From an uncultured Lachnospiraceae bacterium (GTDB lineage Bacteria; Bacillota; Clostridia; Lachnospirales; Lachnospiraceae), in the NCBI GenBank assembly GCA_902782965.1, contig CACZPG010000177.1, positions 1 to 19,488 of the forward strand: DNA of 19,488 bases, in the 5' to 3' direction. The notes under the pieces were generated by a model, which was not told the DNA's origin, ran no database searches, and saw nothing but the letters and a program-made list of their open reading frames with translations. The stretch's first letter is position 1, and every line of letters starts with the position of its first letter. The position numbers and the translations under genes were made by a program. Shown in pieces: positions 1 through 7,371 of this stretch.

Positions 1-10
1 GATGCGTCTC

Positions 11-49
11 GGCGTGTAAGGTTAATAGTTGCCGTTGGCAACACACGCC
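11..49. repeat. nested stem-loop at window start
   Basis: GGCGTGT (11-17) pairs with ACACGCC (43-49). Inside it GTTGCC (28-33) pairs with GGCAAC (37-42) around a 3-nt GTT loop. The two stems are separated by an asymmetric internal loop on the 5' side. The structure is plainly visible in the sequence. Its role is unknown: it could be a leader RNA structure, part of a dispersed palindromic repeat, or a recombination site next to the polysaccharide genes. Confidence 0.55.
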
Positions 50-57
50 TCGCGCGT

Positions 58-85
58 AGAGTGTCGCGAGCGACACTCTTTGTTC
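58..85 (+). terminator. hairpin with T-rich tail, possible terminator or leader structure
   Basis: AGAGTGTCGC (58-67) is a perfect inverted repeat of GCGACACTCT (70-79), giving a 9-10 bp stem with a very short loop. It is followed by a T-rich but interrupted stretch (TTGTTCTT). This could end transcription from the upstream side or attenuate entry into the sugar-transferase gene. The reading frame of that gene runs open through the hairpin, but coding is not needed to explain it. Confidence 0.45.
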
Positions 86-174
86 TTCTGAAGTTCATTT
101 ACGCAATATTTGATATTTTTGTTCATTTGTTTTATAATCCATATATCTATGTGCTGAAAAAGGTATATATTGAT

Positions 175-1554
175 ATGAAAGAAAAACTAAGACAGTGTGA
201 GAACCTTATAGTTCTACTGTTTAAGATAATTATATACATTCTGATATACTGGTCGTTCTACAGGTTGTTTGCCATCAGAAACTGGCAGCTTCTTACTATA
301 TCCAGAACCGCGGCGGTTACCACGCTGAGTTATTTTATTTCCGGATATCTTTTCCTGAAGATATATGGCGGTTATGATATAGGCAAGAGAAAGAGCAAGC
401 CTATAGTTATTTCGCTTTCTCTGGCTGCATTTATGACAAATCTTGTAGCATATCTAATGCTTATGGTCATGAATACCAATGATCATAACAATACCAGATT
501 TACCCTGGAACAGCCGTGGCTGCTTCTTGTTATCTGCGCCCTTCAGGTGCTGCTTATCGAGATTGCAGTGTATGGTGGTAACTGGGTATACTTCAAGATA
601 TATGATCCGGAGAAATGTCTGATCATTACATCCTCTCAGCGTTCCCTTACGGAAATCAGCAGATGTATCAAGAAATATAAGCTTCAGTTCAGAATCTGCA
701 GAAATATAGATTACAGGAATGAATCTCTCAGAGATATAATTCCTAAATATGATACTGTTTTTGTTTATGATGTTCCGGTAAAGGAACGTACACAGATAGT
801 TGAATTCTGCTATCAGAATATGAAGAATGTTTATATCAATCCGGAAATGGCTGATGTCATTGAGGTAAATGCTCATCATGTTATTCTGGATGATGTTTCA
901 CTTCTTGAGTTTTCATCTATGGGTCTTACTGCAGAACAGAAATTCTTTAAGAGAGTTTTCGATATAGTGCTGTCAGTTCTGGCGCTTATACTTACATCTC
1001 CTATAGTTCTTATTGCTGCTATTGCAATTAAGATTGAAGATGGAGGCAAGATTGTTTTCAAACAGAACAGAGCTACCAGAGGCGGTAAGATATTTGCGGT
1101 ATACAAGCTTAGAACCATGAAAGAGAATGTAGATAACTATCTCTCGGTTGTGGATGATGAGAGAATCACAAAGGTCGGAAATATTCTGCGACGTTTCAGA
1201 ATAGATGAGATACCTCAGTTTCTGAATGTTATTAGAGGTGATATGTCTATAGTAGGACCAAGACCTGAGATGCTCGCAAATATATTTAACTATACCAATG
1301 CTCTTCCTGAATTTGAATACAGACTCAGGGTTAAGGCAGGTATTACAGGTTATGCGCAGATAGCCGGTAAGTATAATACCTTACCGAAGGATAAGCTTAT
1401 ACTGGATCTTATGTATATAGAAGAATACAGTTTCTGGCTTGATATAAAACTTATTTTCCAGACTCTCATCGTAATCTTCAAGAAGGATTCGACGGAAGCC
1501 TTTGACAGGAAAATCGAGGAGAAGATGGAGCGTTACGCAGAAGATCTGTTATAA
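175..1554 (+). CDS. polyprenyl-phosphate sugar-1-phosphate transferase (exopolysaccharide priming)
   Basis: Membrane enzyme of the bacterial sugar transferase family. It is expected to move a sugar-1-phosphate from a nucleotide sugar to undecaprenyl phosphate, the first step of exopolysaccharide, capsule or O-antigen repeat-unit synthesis. The N-terminal half has several hydrophobic segments and a soluble Rossmann-like middle. A further hydrophobic segment, starting at KRVFDIVLS near residue 258, leads into the catalytic domain with YKLRTM (about 310), RFRIDEIPQFLNV, GDMSIVGPRPE (about 360) and VKAGITGYAQ. I chose ATG 175 (459 aa). The frame is open upstream to position 1, including a GTG at 61 inside a hairpin, but the start at 175 places the first TM normally. 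Its AAAGG ribosome site is only moderate. Two glycosyltransferases downstream fit a polysaccharide locus. The sugar specificity cannot be read from sequence. Confidence 0.9.
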   Translation: MKEKLRQCENLIVLLFKIIIYILIYWSFYRLFAIRNWQLLTISRTAAVTTLSYFISGYLFLKIYGGYDIGKRKSKPIVISLSLAAFMTNLVAYLMLMVMNTNDHNNTRFTLEQPWLLLVICALQVLLIEIAVYGGNWVYFKIYDPEKCLIITSSQRSLTEISRCIKKYKLQFRICRNIDYRNESLRDIIPKYDTVFVYDVPVKERTQIVEFCYQNMKNVYINPEMADVIEVNAHHVILDDVSLLEFSSMGLTAEQKFFKRVFDIVLSVLALILTSPIVLIAAIAIKIEDGGKIVFKQNRATRGGKIFAVYKLRTMKENVDNYLSVVDDERITKVGNILRRFRIDEIPQFLNVIRGDMSIVGPRPEMLANIFNYTNALPEFEYRLRVKAGITGYAQIAGKYNTLPKDKLILDLMYIEEYSFWLDIKLIFQTLIVIFKKDSTEAFDRKIEEKMERYAEDLL

Positions 1555-1607
1555 CGCATTACTATTGTTCCATAATAAAAATGTCATATGGGGGAATATA
1601 ATAATAT

Positions 1608-2582
1608 ATGATTGACATTCTGCTAGCCACATATAATGGTGAGAAATATATTGACAGACAGCTTAAATCTCTTCTTACTCAGGATAGAGATAACCTGAAT
1701 ACAGAACTTCAGCTGATCATAAGAGATGACGGTTCTACAGACAGGACGATGGAAATAATCAGTAACAGACTGGATTATTACAGACAGAAAAGACAGAATC
1801 CGATGAAGGTTACAGTTCTTGATGACAGAAAAGGAACCGGGTCACCGGCGGCGTGTTTTATGCGACTGCTCAGGACTTCCTCCTCAGAATATGTTATGTT
1901 TTCTGATCAGGATGATATGTGGTATAGAAGAAAGACAGAAGCTACCTATCATTTCATGAAGAAACAGGAAGAGAAATATGGTAAGGATACACCGATTCTG
2001 GTGCATACAGATCTCTCGCTTATGAATGAAGAAGGGAGAAAAACTGCTTCGTCTTTCTATGCGTATCAGAATCTGCCCAGAGAGGATAAGCTTACAACGC
2101 TTCTGATTCAGAATACTGTTACGGGATGTACCATGATGCTGAACAGAGCGGCTGCAGATCTTCTTAAACAGGCACCTTCCAGTGAAATGATACTTATGCA
2201 TGATCATTATGCTGCTGTGCTTATTGCAGCTGTCGGAAAGGTGGCATTTCTGAATGAAGCACTTATCAGATATAGACAGCATTCCGGAAATGTGGTAGGA
2301 GCCCATGCTTCGGGAAGTGCTTCTGAATACAAAAACCGATTGGAAAAAGGGCGTGACAAGTTTCTTCAGGATATGGATCTGAGCTACAGACAGGCGGGCT
2401 ATATTCTTAAGAGATATGAAAATGAGATCAGAGCAGCAGGTGGCGAGGAAAGAGTTAAACTGCTCAGGGATTATTCCAATCTGATCATGGCAGGTAAAAT
2501 GGAAAGAATCGAATTCTTCCAGAAACATGGTATCTTCAAGAATGGAGCTATTAAGAAAGCCGTACAGATGCTCTGGTGCTGA
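1608..2582 (+). CDS. family 2 glycosyltransferase (rhamnosyltransferase-like)
   Basis: Predicted cytoplasmic GT-A fold glycosyltransferase of 324 aa that adds a sugar to a lipid-linked polysaccharide intermediate. It begins with the typical MIDILLATYNGEKYI nucleotide-binding strand. RDDGSTD follows near residue 38, and the metal-binding DXD-type motif SDQDDMW near residue 98. The downstream HDHY/RYRQH segments match the general layout of this GT2 subgroup, many of which are called rhamnosyltransferases. It has no TM segments. A G-rich ribosome site (GGGGGA) lies upstream. It follows the priming transferase by about 50 bases and is followed directly by a terminator-like hairpin. Donor and acceptor are unknown. 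Confidence 0.88.
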   Translation: MIDILLATYNGEKYIDRQLKSLLTQDRDNLNTELQLIIRDDGSTDRTMEIISNRLDYYRQKRQNPMKVTVLDDRKGTGSPAACFMRLLRTSSSEYVMFSDQDDMWYRRKTEATYHFMKKQEEKYGKDTPILVHTDLSLMNEEGRKTASSFYAYQNLPREDKLTTLLIQNTVTGCTMMLNRAAADLLKQAPSSEMILMHDHYAAVLIAAVGKVAFLNEALIRYRQHSGNVVGAHASGSASEYKNRLEKGRDKFLQDMDLSYRQAGYILKRYENEIRAAGGEERVKLLRDYSNLIMAGKMERIEFFQKHGIFKNGAIKKAVQMLWC

Positions 2583-2616
2583 TGAGTCAAAAGGGATTTC
2601 TTTTTGACTCATTTTT
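2582..2616 (+). terminator. intrinsic terminator-like hairpin between two glycosyltransferase genes
   Basis: ATGAGTCAAAA (2582-2592) pairs perfectly over 11 bp with TTTTGACTCAT (2602-2612), with a 9-nt loop and T's following to 2616. The stem starts at the last base of the upstream stop codon. It is A/T-rich, so termination is probably partial. The next gene starts only 22 nt further on, with no clear promoter between, which suggests attenuation or stoichiometry control inside the operon. Confidence 0.65.
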
Positions 2617-2637
2617 GAAGGTTTTGAGGATGAATAG

Positions 2638-3399
2638 ATGAAAGTATCAGCTAGTATAGTTACATATAATAATTCCGATACAATAGACAAATGTATATCG
2701 TCCATTCTTGAGTCGGCATCCGGAAAGGATTACAGCTTCAGGCTGTATATATATGATAATGCCTCGAGCGATATCACACCGGAAATACTTAGTACCTATG
2801 GTAATAGGATTAAGGTTATATTTGCAAAAGAGAATAAGGGCTTTGGCCATGGCCATAACTATATAATAAAGAGAGTAAGGTCGGATTATCATTTCGTGAT
2901 CAATCCGGATATATATATGAAAGAGGATGTGCTGGGAGAACTTGCCGGATATCTGCAGGATAATTCTGACATCGGACTTATCACTCCGAAAATACTCAGT
3001 GTTGACGGAACAGAGCAGCCTATTCCTAAGTATGGGCCCAGCATAAGGTTCTCATTTATAGGAAATCTTCCCGGATTCAAATGGCTGAGAAAGAAGTATT
3101 CCAGGCAGGATGAGAAGCTGTCAGACCCTACGGACATAGAATTCTGTACGGGCTGTTTCTTCGGAGCAAGGACAGATTACCTGAAGAAGATAAAAGGCTT
3201 CAGCAGTGATTATTTCCTTTATTGTGAAGATTCGGATCTGTCACGGAAGGTACTTGCTGATGGAAAGCGGATTGTTTATTATCCCTATGCTGAGGCAACG
3301 CATCACTGGAATCGTGAGAACACACACAGCGCTAAGGCATTCTTCAGATTCATCAGATCACTTCTGATATATTTCAGAAAATGGGGTTGGAAATTCTGA
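2638..3399 (+). CDS. family 2 glycosyltransferase (RfbN/WbbL-like)
   Basis: A 253-aa GT2 enzyme predicted to act in the cytoplasm on lipid-linked glycan. It starts with MKVSASIVTYNNSDTI, carries YDNASSD near residue 38 and an NKGFGHGHN segment. The metal/donor site is INPDIYM near residue 85. Later come the acceptor-side FCTGCFFGAR and the CEDSDLSRK motif, which probably carries the catalytic acid of this fold. The order and spacing resemble rhamnosyltransferases of the RfbN/WbbL type, but the donor sugar is inference. A GAGGA ribosome site lies just upstream. The C-terminus is short, with a possible amphipathic membrane-contact helix (FFRFIRSLLIYF). Confidence 0.87.
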   Translation: MKVSASIVTYNNSDTIDKCISSILESASGKDYSFRLYIYDNASSDITPEILSTYGNRIKVIFAKENKGFGHGHNYIIKRVRSDYHFVINPDIYMKEDVLGELAGYLQDNSDIGLITPKILSVDGTEQPIPKYGPSIRFSFIGNLPGFKWLRKKYSRQDEKLSDPTDIEFCTGCFFGARTDYLKKIKGFSSDYFLYCEDSDLSRKVLADGKRIVYYPYAEATHHWNRENTHSAKAFFRFIRSLLIYFRKWGWKF

Positions 3400-3419
3400 C
3401 ATTATGAGGGGATTCGCAT

Positions 3420-4073
3420 ATGAATGTTAGAAAACTTATAAAAGTTAATATTGTGAATCTGGTCATTCTGGCAATGATTATTCTTTTCCGATTCGTTACG
3501 GGACTGCTGTTTAATGATCATGATGATTCCGGGTCGAATATGGTGCTTATTACAAACCTGATAACACTTCTGTTTGGAATGGGCTGGGCAGCTTTTACCA
3601 TATATTCCAATATGACGGTGGTTAAGGAAGATAAGATAGAGAAGAAGAGAGAAATTACTGATGTAAGAAGCAGGCTTGCAAAAGCGGGAAATACCAAATT
3701 CTTCGTTAATGAAAGAAAAATTCTTCTGACTGTACTGGATAGTCTTCAGACCAGAGAGAATTATATTTATGCAATGGATAGTGACAGTAAGGTACGGGAA
3801 CTTTTCCTGCTTACAGAGAATCAGATAGTCAGAAATATAACAAATGTTTCAGAATATCTTGAGACCTTCGATTACATTTCCGGCAGAGATTCCGGGTATG
3901 TTCGTAACGTATGTAATGATTCCCAGCATCTGCTGGATAGAATGAATAAGCTCATAGAGCTTTCAGTAACATATGATGATACAGCTCTCGATTATGATAC
4001 ACGAGAGATTGATGATATGATTGATGCACTTGAGAAAATGAGAGAAACAGGAAAGGGGGCTCTTGGCTCATGA
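3420..4073 (+). CDS. two-TM helical membrane protein of unknown function (possibly XpaC-like)
   Basis: A 217-aa protein that I do not recognise firmly. Two hydrophobic segments (about residues 8-32 and 42-64) are joined by a short acidic loop. A charged, probably helical cytoplasmic region (about 70-217) rich in Asp, Glu and Lys follows. It has a GAGGGG ribosome site and ends in an ATGA overlap with the VWA protein, so the two are almost certainly translated together. The architecture (two N-terminal TMs plus a helical C-terminal region) and the VWA partner recall the XpaC family (5-bromo-4-chloroindolyl phosphate hydrolysis), which sits in TelA/VWA-type clusters in Firmicutes. That assignment is a guess from layout. 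Confidence 0.75.
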   Translation: MNVRKLIKVNIVNLVILAMIILFRFVTGLLFNDHDDSGSNMVLITNLITLLFGMGWAAFTIYSNMTVVKEDKIEKKREITDVRSRLAKAGNTKFFVNERKILLTVLDSLQTRENYIYAMDSDSKVRELFLLTENQIVRNITNVSEYLETFDYISGRDSGYVRNVCNDSQHLLDRMNKLIELSVTYDDTALDYDTREIDDMIDALEKMRETGKGALGS

Positions 4074-5710
4074 AAAAATCAAATGTTGCAGTTGTTTTAG
4101 GCATAGTATTTGCTGTGATCATAGTGTTTGTACTTGGAATACTTGCACTTTTCAAAACTTCATCAAAGGGAAAGACTACAGAATCCATGCTGAAGCATAT
4201 TAAGGTAGAAGAGAAGACTCCGGTGAAGGCATCCATATCTCTGGATGATAATACACTCTTCGATGAGCTTCCGGAAATATCTAAATATCCTCTCTCAGTG
4301 ACAGCTAATGCTGATGTAAATATCGAAATCATGACCTCCCCTGAAAAGGCCGGCAAGGACTATGAAGCATGGCTTATTGATGTAGCTGAGAATTTCAACA
4401 GAGAAGGCGTGACTACTGATGACGGAAGAACAATTGGTCTTTCCGTAAGATCGGTTTCCTCAGGTCTTGCTGCTGATTACATTATTTCCAATAAACATAC
4501 TCCACAGCTTTTCACTCCATCAAATTATCTCTGGGGTGAATATGTAAATGCTAATGGTGGAAGCGTAACAGTAAAGAATGACAGACTTGTAGGAAATACT
4601 GCAGGACTGCTTATAGATAAGAACAGTGAATATAAAACTTTTGAGGACATTATCAAGGCTGTACAGGATGGTAAGATTAATATCGGTTATACCAATCCGC
4701 AGACCAGTTCAACAGGTATGAATCTGCTTCTCTCAATTCTGAAAATGGGAGATGATAATATGTTCTCAGATGCTGGTATCGAGAGTTTCACCAAGTTCCA
4801 GCAGAATATACCTTTCGTTGCCTATAATACAATGCAGATGAGAGACAGTGCACAGAAGGGTACTCTGGATGGAATGATTCTTGAGTATCAGACATATACT
4901 AATGAACCTAACATCAATAAGATGTATGATTTCGTTCCTTTCGGTGTTCGTCACGATAATCCTCTCTATGTAGTAAATGAAGAGTATCTTAACGACGCTG
5001 AGCTGGATGCTATTGATAAGATTAACACATATCTTATGGATGATAGCAGCCAGAGAATAGCGACAAAATACGGCTTCAATGCTAATGATGATTATACGAC
5101 AAATGTATCCTTCACAGGTTCTGAAGTTAATAAGGCTCTGGAAATGTATAAGTCCAATAAGGATAATGGTAAGGATATCATAGCTGTATTCGTAGCAGAC
5201 TGCAGTGGAAGTATGTTTGGTGATCCAATCAATCAGCTGAAGGAATCACTGTCAAACGGTATGCAGTACATCAATGAGAATAATTACGTTGGTCTTGTAA
5301 GCTACAGTGACGATGTAACCATTGAAGTACCGATAGAGAAATTCGACATGAATCAGAAGGCTTACTTCCAGGGCGGAATAAACGGTCTGACAGCTAACGG
5401 TTCTACTGCAAGTTATGATGCAGTAGTAGTAGCAATGGATATGATTGAGAAGGCTAAGGCTGATAAGCCGGATGCTAAGGCGATGATATTCCTGCTAAGT
5501 GATGGTTATCAGAATGTGGGTTATGGTCTGAACACTATCTCACCGGCCCTTGAGGAATCTCATATTCCTGTTTATACAATAAGCTATACCGCTGATGCAG
5601 ATACTGATGCCATGAGAAAACTGTCTGAAATAAATGAGGCGGCTACAATCAATGCAGATAGTGAAGATATAGTTTATAAGATCAAGAGTCTGTTCAATTC
5701 ACAGATGTAA
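4070..5710 (+). CDS. membrane-anchored solute-binding-like / VWA domain protein
   Basis: A 546-aa protein with one N-terminal membrane anchor (about residues 6-29; no lipobox cysteine), predicted to display the rest outside the cell. Residues about 80-345 look like a periplasmic-binding-protein type II fold, with segments such as NYLWGEYV, GKINIGYTNP and DFVPFGVRHD. Residues about 365-546 form a von Willebrand factor A domain with a complete metal-ion-dependent adhesion site: DCSGS (377-381), the Thr of GSTAS (446) and the Asp of LLSDG (478). An intact MIDAS predicts divalent-cation-dependent ligand or protein binding. It overlaps the upstream two-TM gene by 4 bases (ATGA). No further gene of this unit follows before the terminator at 5921. 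The ligand is unknown; related proteins are often annotated 'substrate-binding and VWA domain protein'. Confidence 0.85.
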   Translation: MKKSNVAVVLGIVFAVIIVFVLGILALFKTSSKGKTTESMLKHIKVEEKTPVKASISLDDNTLFDELPEISKYPLSVTANADVNIEIMTSPEKAGKDYEAWLIDVAENFNREGVTTDDGRTIGLSVRSVSSGLAADYIISNKHTPQLFTPSNYLWGEYVNANGGSVTVKNDRLVGNTAGLLIDKNSEYKTFEDIIKAVQDGKINIGYTNPQTSSTGMNLLLSILKMGDDNMFSDAGIESFTKFQQNIPFVAYNTMQMRDSAQKGTLDGMILEYQTYTNEPNINKMYDFVPFGVRHDNPLYVVNEEYLNDAELDAIDKINTYLMDDSSQRIATKYGFNANDDYTTNVSFTGSEVNKALEMYKSNKDNGKDIIAVFVADCSGSMFGDPINQLKESLSNGMQYINENNYVGLVSYSDDVTIEVPIEKFDMNQKAYFQGGINGLTANGSTASYDAVVVAMDMIEKAKADKPDAKAMIFLLSDGYQNVGYGLNTISPALEESHIPVYTISYTADADTDAMRKLSEINEAATINADSEDIVYKIKSLFNSQM

Positions 5711-5780
5711 TGTTTTCGATATTATAACAAGATTTTCCCTATTGAATTAAAACGTTTGATATGTTAAATTTAATGCAGTT

Positions 5781-5816
5781 CTGACAGGGAAGGCTGAAAG
5801 GCCTGACAGGGAAGGC
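5781..5816. repeat. 14-bp direct repeat in intergenic region
   Basis: CTGACAGGGAAGGC occurs exactly at 5781-5794 and again at 5803-5816, a 22-nt period. It lies in a noncoding stretch upstream of the hydrogenase-maturation/nitrogenase-like operon. It could be a pair of protein-binding sites or a short tandem duplication; nothing in the sequence decides. Confidence 0.6.
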
Positions 5817-5845
5817 GGCAGATAAAACAGAAAATGTAGCAGCAG

Positions 5846-5914
5846 ATGAATTATGCATTGAAAGAGATGTTATTGATTTCCTGTTTATTATATGTGCTGT
5901 TCGTATTTTTATGA
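5846..5914 (+). CDS. possible 22-aa hydrophobic small ORF
   Basis: ATG at 5846 opens a 22-codon frame whose product is almost entirely hydrophobic after residue 6, compatible with one TM segment. It ends 6 bases before a strong terminator. No convincing ribosome binding site precedes it, so this may be chance. An alternative is that the whole stretch 5711-5955 is the untranslated tail of the VWA gene or a small RNA ending at the terminator. Confidence 0.2.
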   Translation: MNYALKEMLLISCLLYVLFVFL

Positions 5915-5920
5915 AATGCC

Positions 5921-5955
5921 AAGCCCTGTGTTTAAGAACACAGGGCTTTCTTTTT
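5921..5955 (+). terminator. strong rho-independent terminator
   Basis: AAGCCCTGTGTT (5921-5932) pairs perfectly over 12 bp with AACACAGGGCTT (5937-5948) around a TAAG loop, followed by TCTTTTT. This separates the polysaccharide/VWA genes from the TM1266-hydE-nitrogenase-like operon. A -10-like TATGAT (5974-5979) sits between this terminator and the next start, without a good -35. Confidence 0.92.
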
Positions 5956-6003
5956 GCAGAGATAGTTCTTGGGTATGATTAATCTTATGAGGTGACGTGG
6001 AAA

Positions 6004-6270
6004 ATGGAAAAAGACTTAAATACAAGGGTAGCAATTCTTGCGATAGTAATTGAGAATCCGGATTCGGTGGAGAGACTGAACCAGATACTTCATGAAGGAA
6101 GCAGATATATTATCGGCAGAATGGGAGTACCCTATAAAGAGAAGAATATTTCGCTGATGAGTATTATGATGGACGGGCCGGCTGATGTAATAAGCTCTAT
6201 GTCTGGTAAGATCGGACAGCTTCCCGGAGTTACAGCCAAGGCTGTATATTCGAAACTGCCTCAGGAATAA
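6004..6270 (+). CDS. TM1266-type iron-only hydrogenase system putative regulator
   Basis: Small 88-aa protein of the TM1266 family (an ACT/NikR-C-like ferredoxin fold), named for its association with [FeFe]-hydrogenase maturation genes. Its role is proposed as regulatory and is unproven. Family-typical segments are visible: RVAILAIVIENP, LNQILHEGSRYIIGRMGVPY, ISLMSIMMDGPADVISSMSG and KIGQLPGVTAKAVYSK. There is no separate DNA-binding domain. I chose ATG 6004, which has GAGGTG (5989-5994) at 9-nt spacing. A GTG start at 5992 would fall inside that ribosome site. It is the first gene after the terminator and sits 16 nt ahead of hydE, so it is probably the operon leader. Confidence 0.88.
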   Translation: MEKDLNTRVAILAIVIENPDSVERLNQILHEGSRYIIGRMGVPYKEKNISLMSIMMDGPADVISSMSGKIGQLPGVTAKAVYSKLPQE

Positions 6271-6286
6271 AATTAAGGATTGTTAT

Positions 6287-7348
6287 ATGAATTTGGAAGA
6301 TAAATTACAACTTATAAATCAATTGCGGGATACCGGAAGCCTTGCAAAAGAACAGTGGGTGTCACTGCTTCGTGAACGTGATGAAGAAACGGCTGACTAT
6401 CTTTTCCAAGAAGCTCGTAAGATAGCAGATAAATATTATGGCAATAAGATATATGTCAGAGGACTTATCGAGTTTACCAACATTTGCAAGAATGACTGCT
6501 ATTATTGCGGAATCAGGAGAAGTAATTCAAATGTGGAGAGATTTCGTCTGACGGATGAGCAGATAATGAACTGTTGTGAGGTTGGTTATGATATCGGTTA
6601 CAGGACCTTCGTTCTGCAGGGTGGTGAGGACGGCTATAATACTGCTGACAGAATCACCGGGCTTATCAGAATGATAAAAGACAGATATCCGGATACCGCT
6701 CTTACACTGTCAATTGGTGAGAGAACAAGAGAAGAGTATCAGGAATGGTTCGATGCAGGTGCAGACAGATATCTGCTCCGACACGAGACTGCAAATGAAG
6801 AGCATTACAGAAAGCTTCATCCAGAGTCTCTGAGCCTGGCTAATAGAAAACAGTGTCTCTACAATCTTAAGGAAATAGGCTATCAGGTTGGAACCGGTTT
6901 CATGGTGGGTTCTCCTTATCAGACAGAAGAAAATCTGGCAGAAGATTTCCTGTTTATCAAAGAGCTTGGTCCACACATGATCGGTATAGGTCCGTTTATA
7001 CCTCACCACGATACACAGTTTAAGGATGAGAAGGCAGGAACACTTGAACTGACTCTTTTCTGTATCGGACTTCTCAGACTGATGATGCCTAAGGCACTGA
7101 TTCCGGCAACTACGGCTCTTGGTACCATTTCCCCTCAGGGAAGAGAAATGGGAGTTAAGGCCGGGGCAAATGTAATTATGCCTAACCTTTCGCCAGTGGA
7201 TACAAGGGAGAAATATCTTCTCTATGATAATAAAATCTGTACCGGGGAGGAAGCTGCGGTATGTGTCGGCTGCCTTTCAAACAGAATGAAGAATATCGGC
7301 TATGAGATAGTATCTGCCAGAGGCGACTATTATGATTATACAAAATGA
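6287..7348 (+). CDS. hydE: [FeFe]-hydrogenase H-cluster radical SAM maturase HydE
   Basis: A 353-aa radical SAM enzyme of the biotin-synthase/PylB-like HydE family. Together with HydG and HydF it builds the diiron unit of the H-cluster, acting on an Fe(CO)(CN)-cysteine intermediate. The [4Fe-4S]/SAM motif is C67-x3-C71-x2-C74. Other landmarks are LIEFTN, VLQGGEDGY, TLSIGERT, RYLLRHETAN, MVGSPYQT, GIGPFIPHHDT, IPATTALGT and ANVIMPN. The second-cluster pattern C318-x7-C326-x2-C329 is present, as in Thermotoga HydE. Length is normal. AAGGA precedes the start by 7 nt. HydF and HydG are not in the window. The stop overlaps an ATGA, but the next gene more likely starts at 7372. HydE could serve a hydrogenase elsewhere or have been recruited to the nitrogenase-like system. 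Confidence 0.95.
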   Translation: MNLEDKLQLINQLRDTGSLAKEQWVSLLRERDEETADYLFQEARKIADKYYGNKIYVRGLIEFTNICKNDCYYCGIRRSNSNVERFRLTDEQIMNCCEVGYDIGYRTFVLQGGEDGYNTADRITGLIRMIKDRYPDTALTLSIGERTREEYQEWFDAGADRYLLRHETANEEHYRKLHPESLSLANRKQCLYNLKEIGYQVGTGFMVGSPYQTEENLAEDFLFIKELGPHMIGIGPFIPHHDTQFKDEKAGTLELTLFCIGLLRLMMPKALIPATTALGTISPQGREMGVKAGANVIMPNLSPVDTREKYLLYDNKICTGEEAAVCVGCLSNRMKNIGYEIVSARGDYYDYTK

Positions 7349-7359
7349 GTCATATTAAT

Positions 7360-7364
7360 AAGGA
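7360..7364 (+). promoter_or_regulatory. ribosome binding site deciding the first NifH-like start
   Basis: AAGGA at 7360-7364 lies 7 nt before ATG 7372. It favours that start over the in-frame ATG at 7345, which overlaps the hydE stop and would add nine residues before the normal NifH N-terminus. Confidence 0.7.
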
Positions 7365-7371
7365 TGATGAG

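Noticed and set aside
1884..2705. 273-codon open frame on the - strand
   Set aside because: It lies over the first GT2 gene, its product shows no domain-like pattern, and it would run antisense through the hairpin at 2582-2612. A shadow frame.
5781..5816. CRISPR-like array
   Set aside because: Only two 14-bp copies with an 8-nt gap; too short and too few for a CRISPR array.
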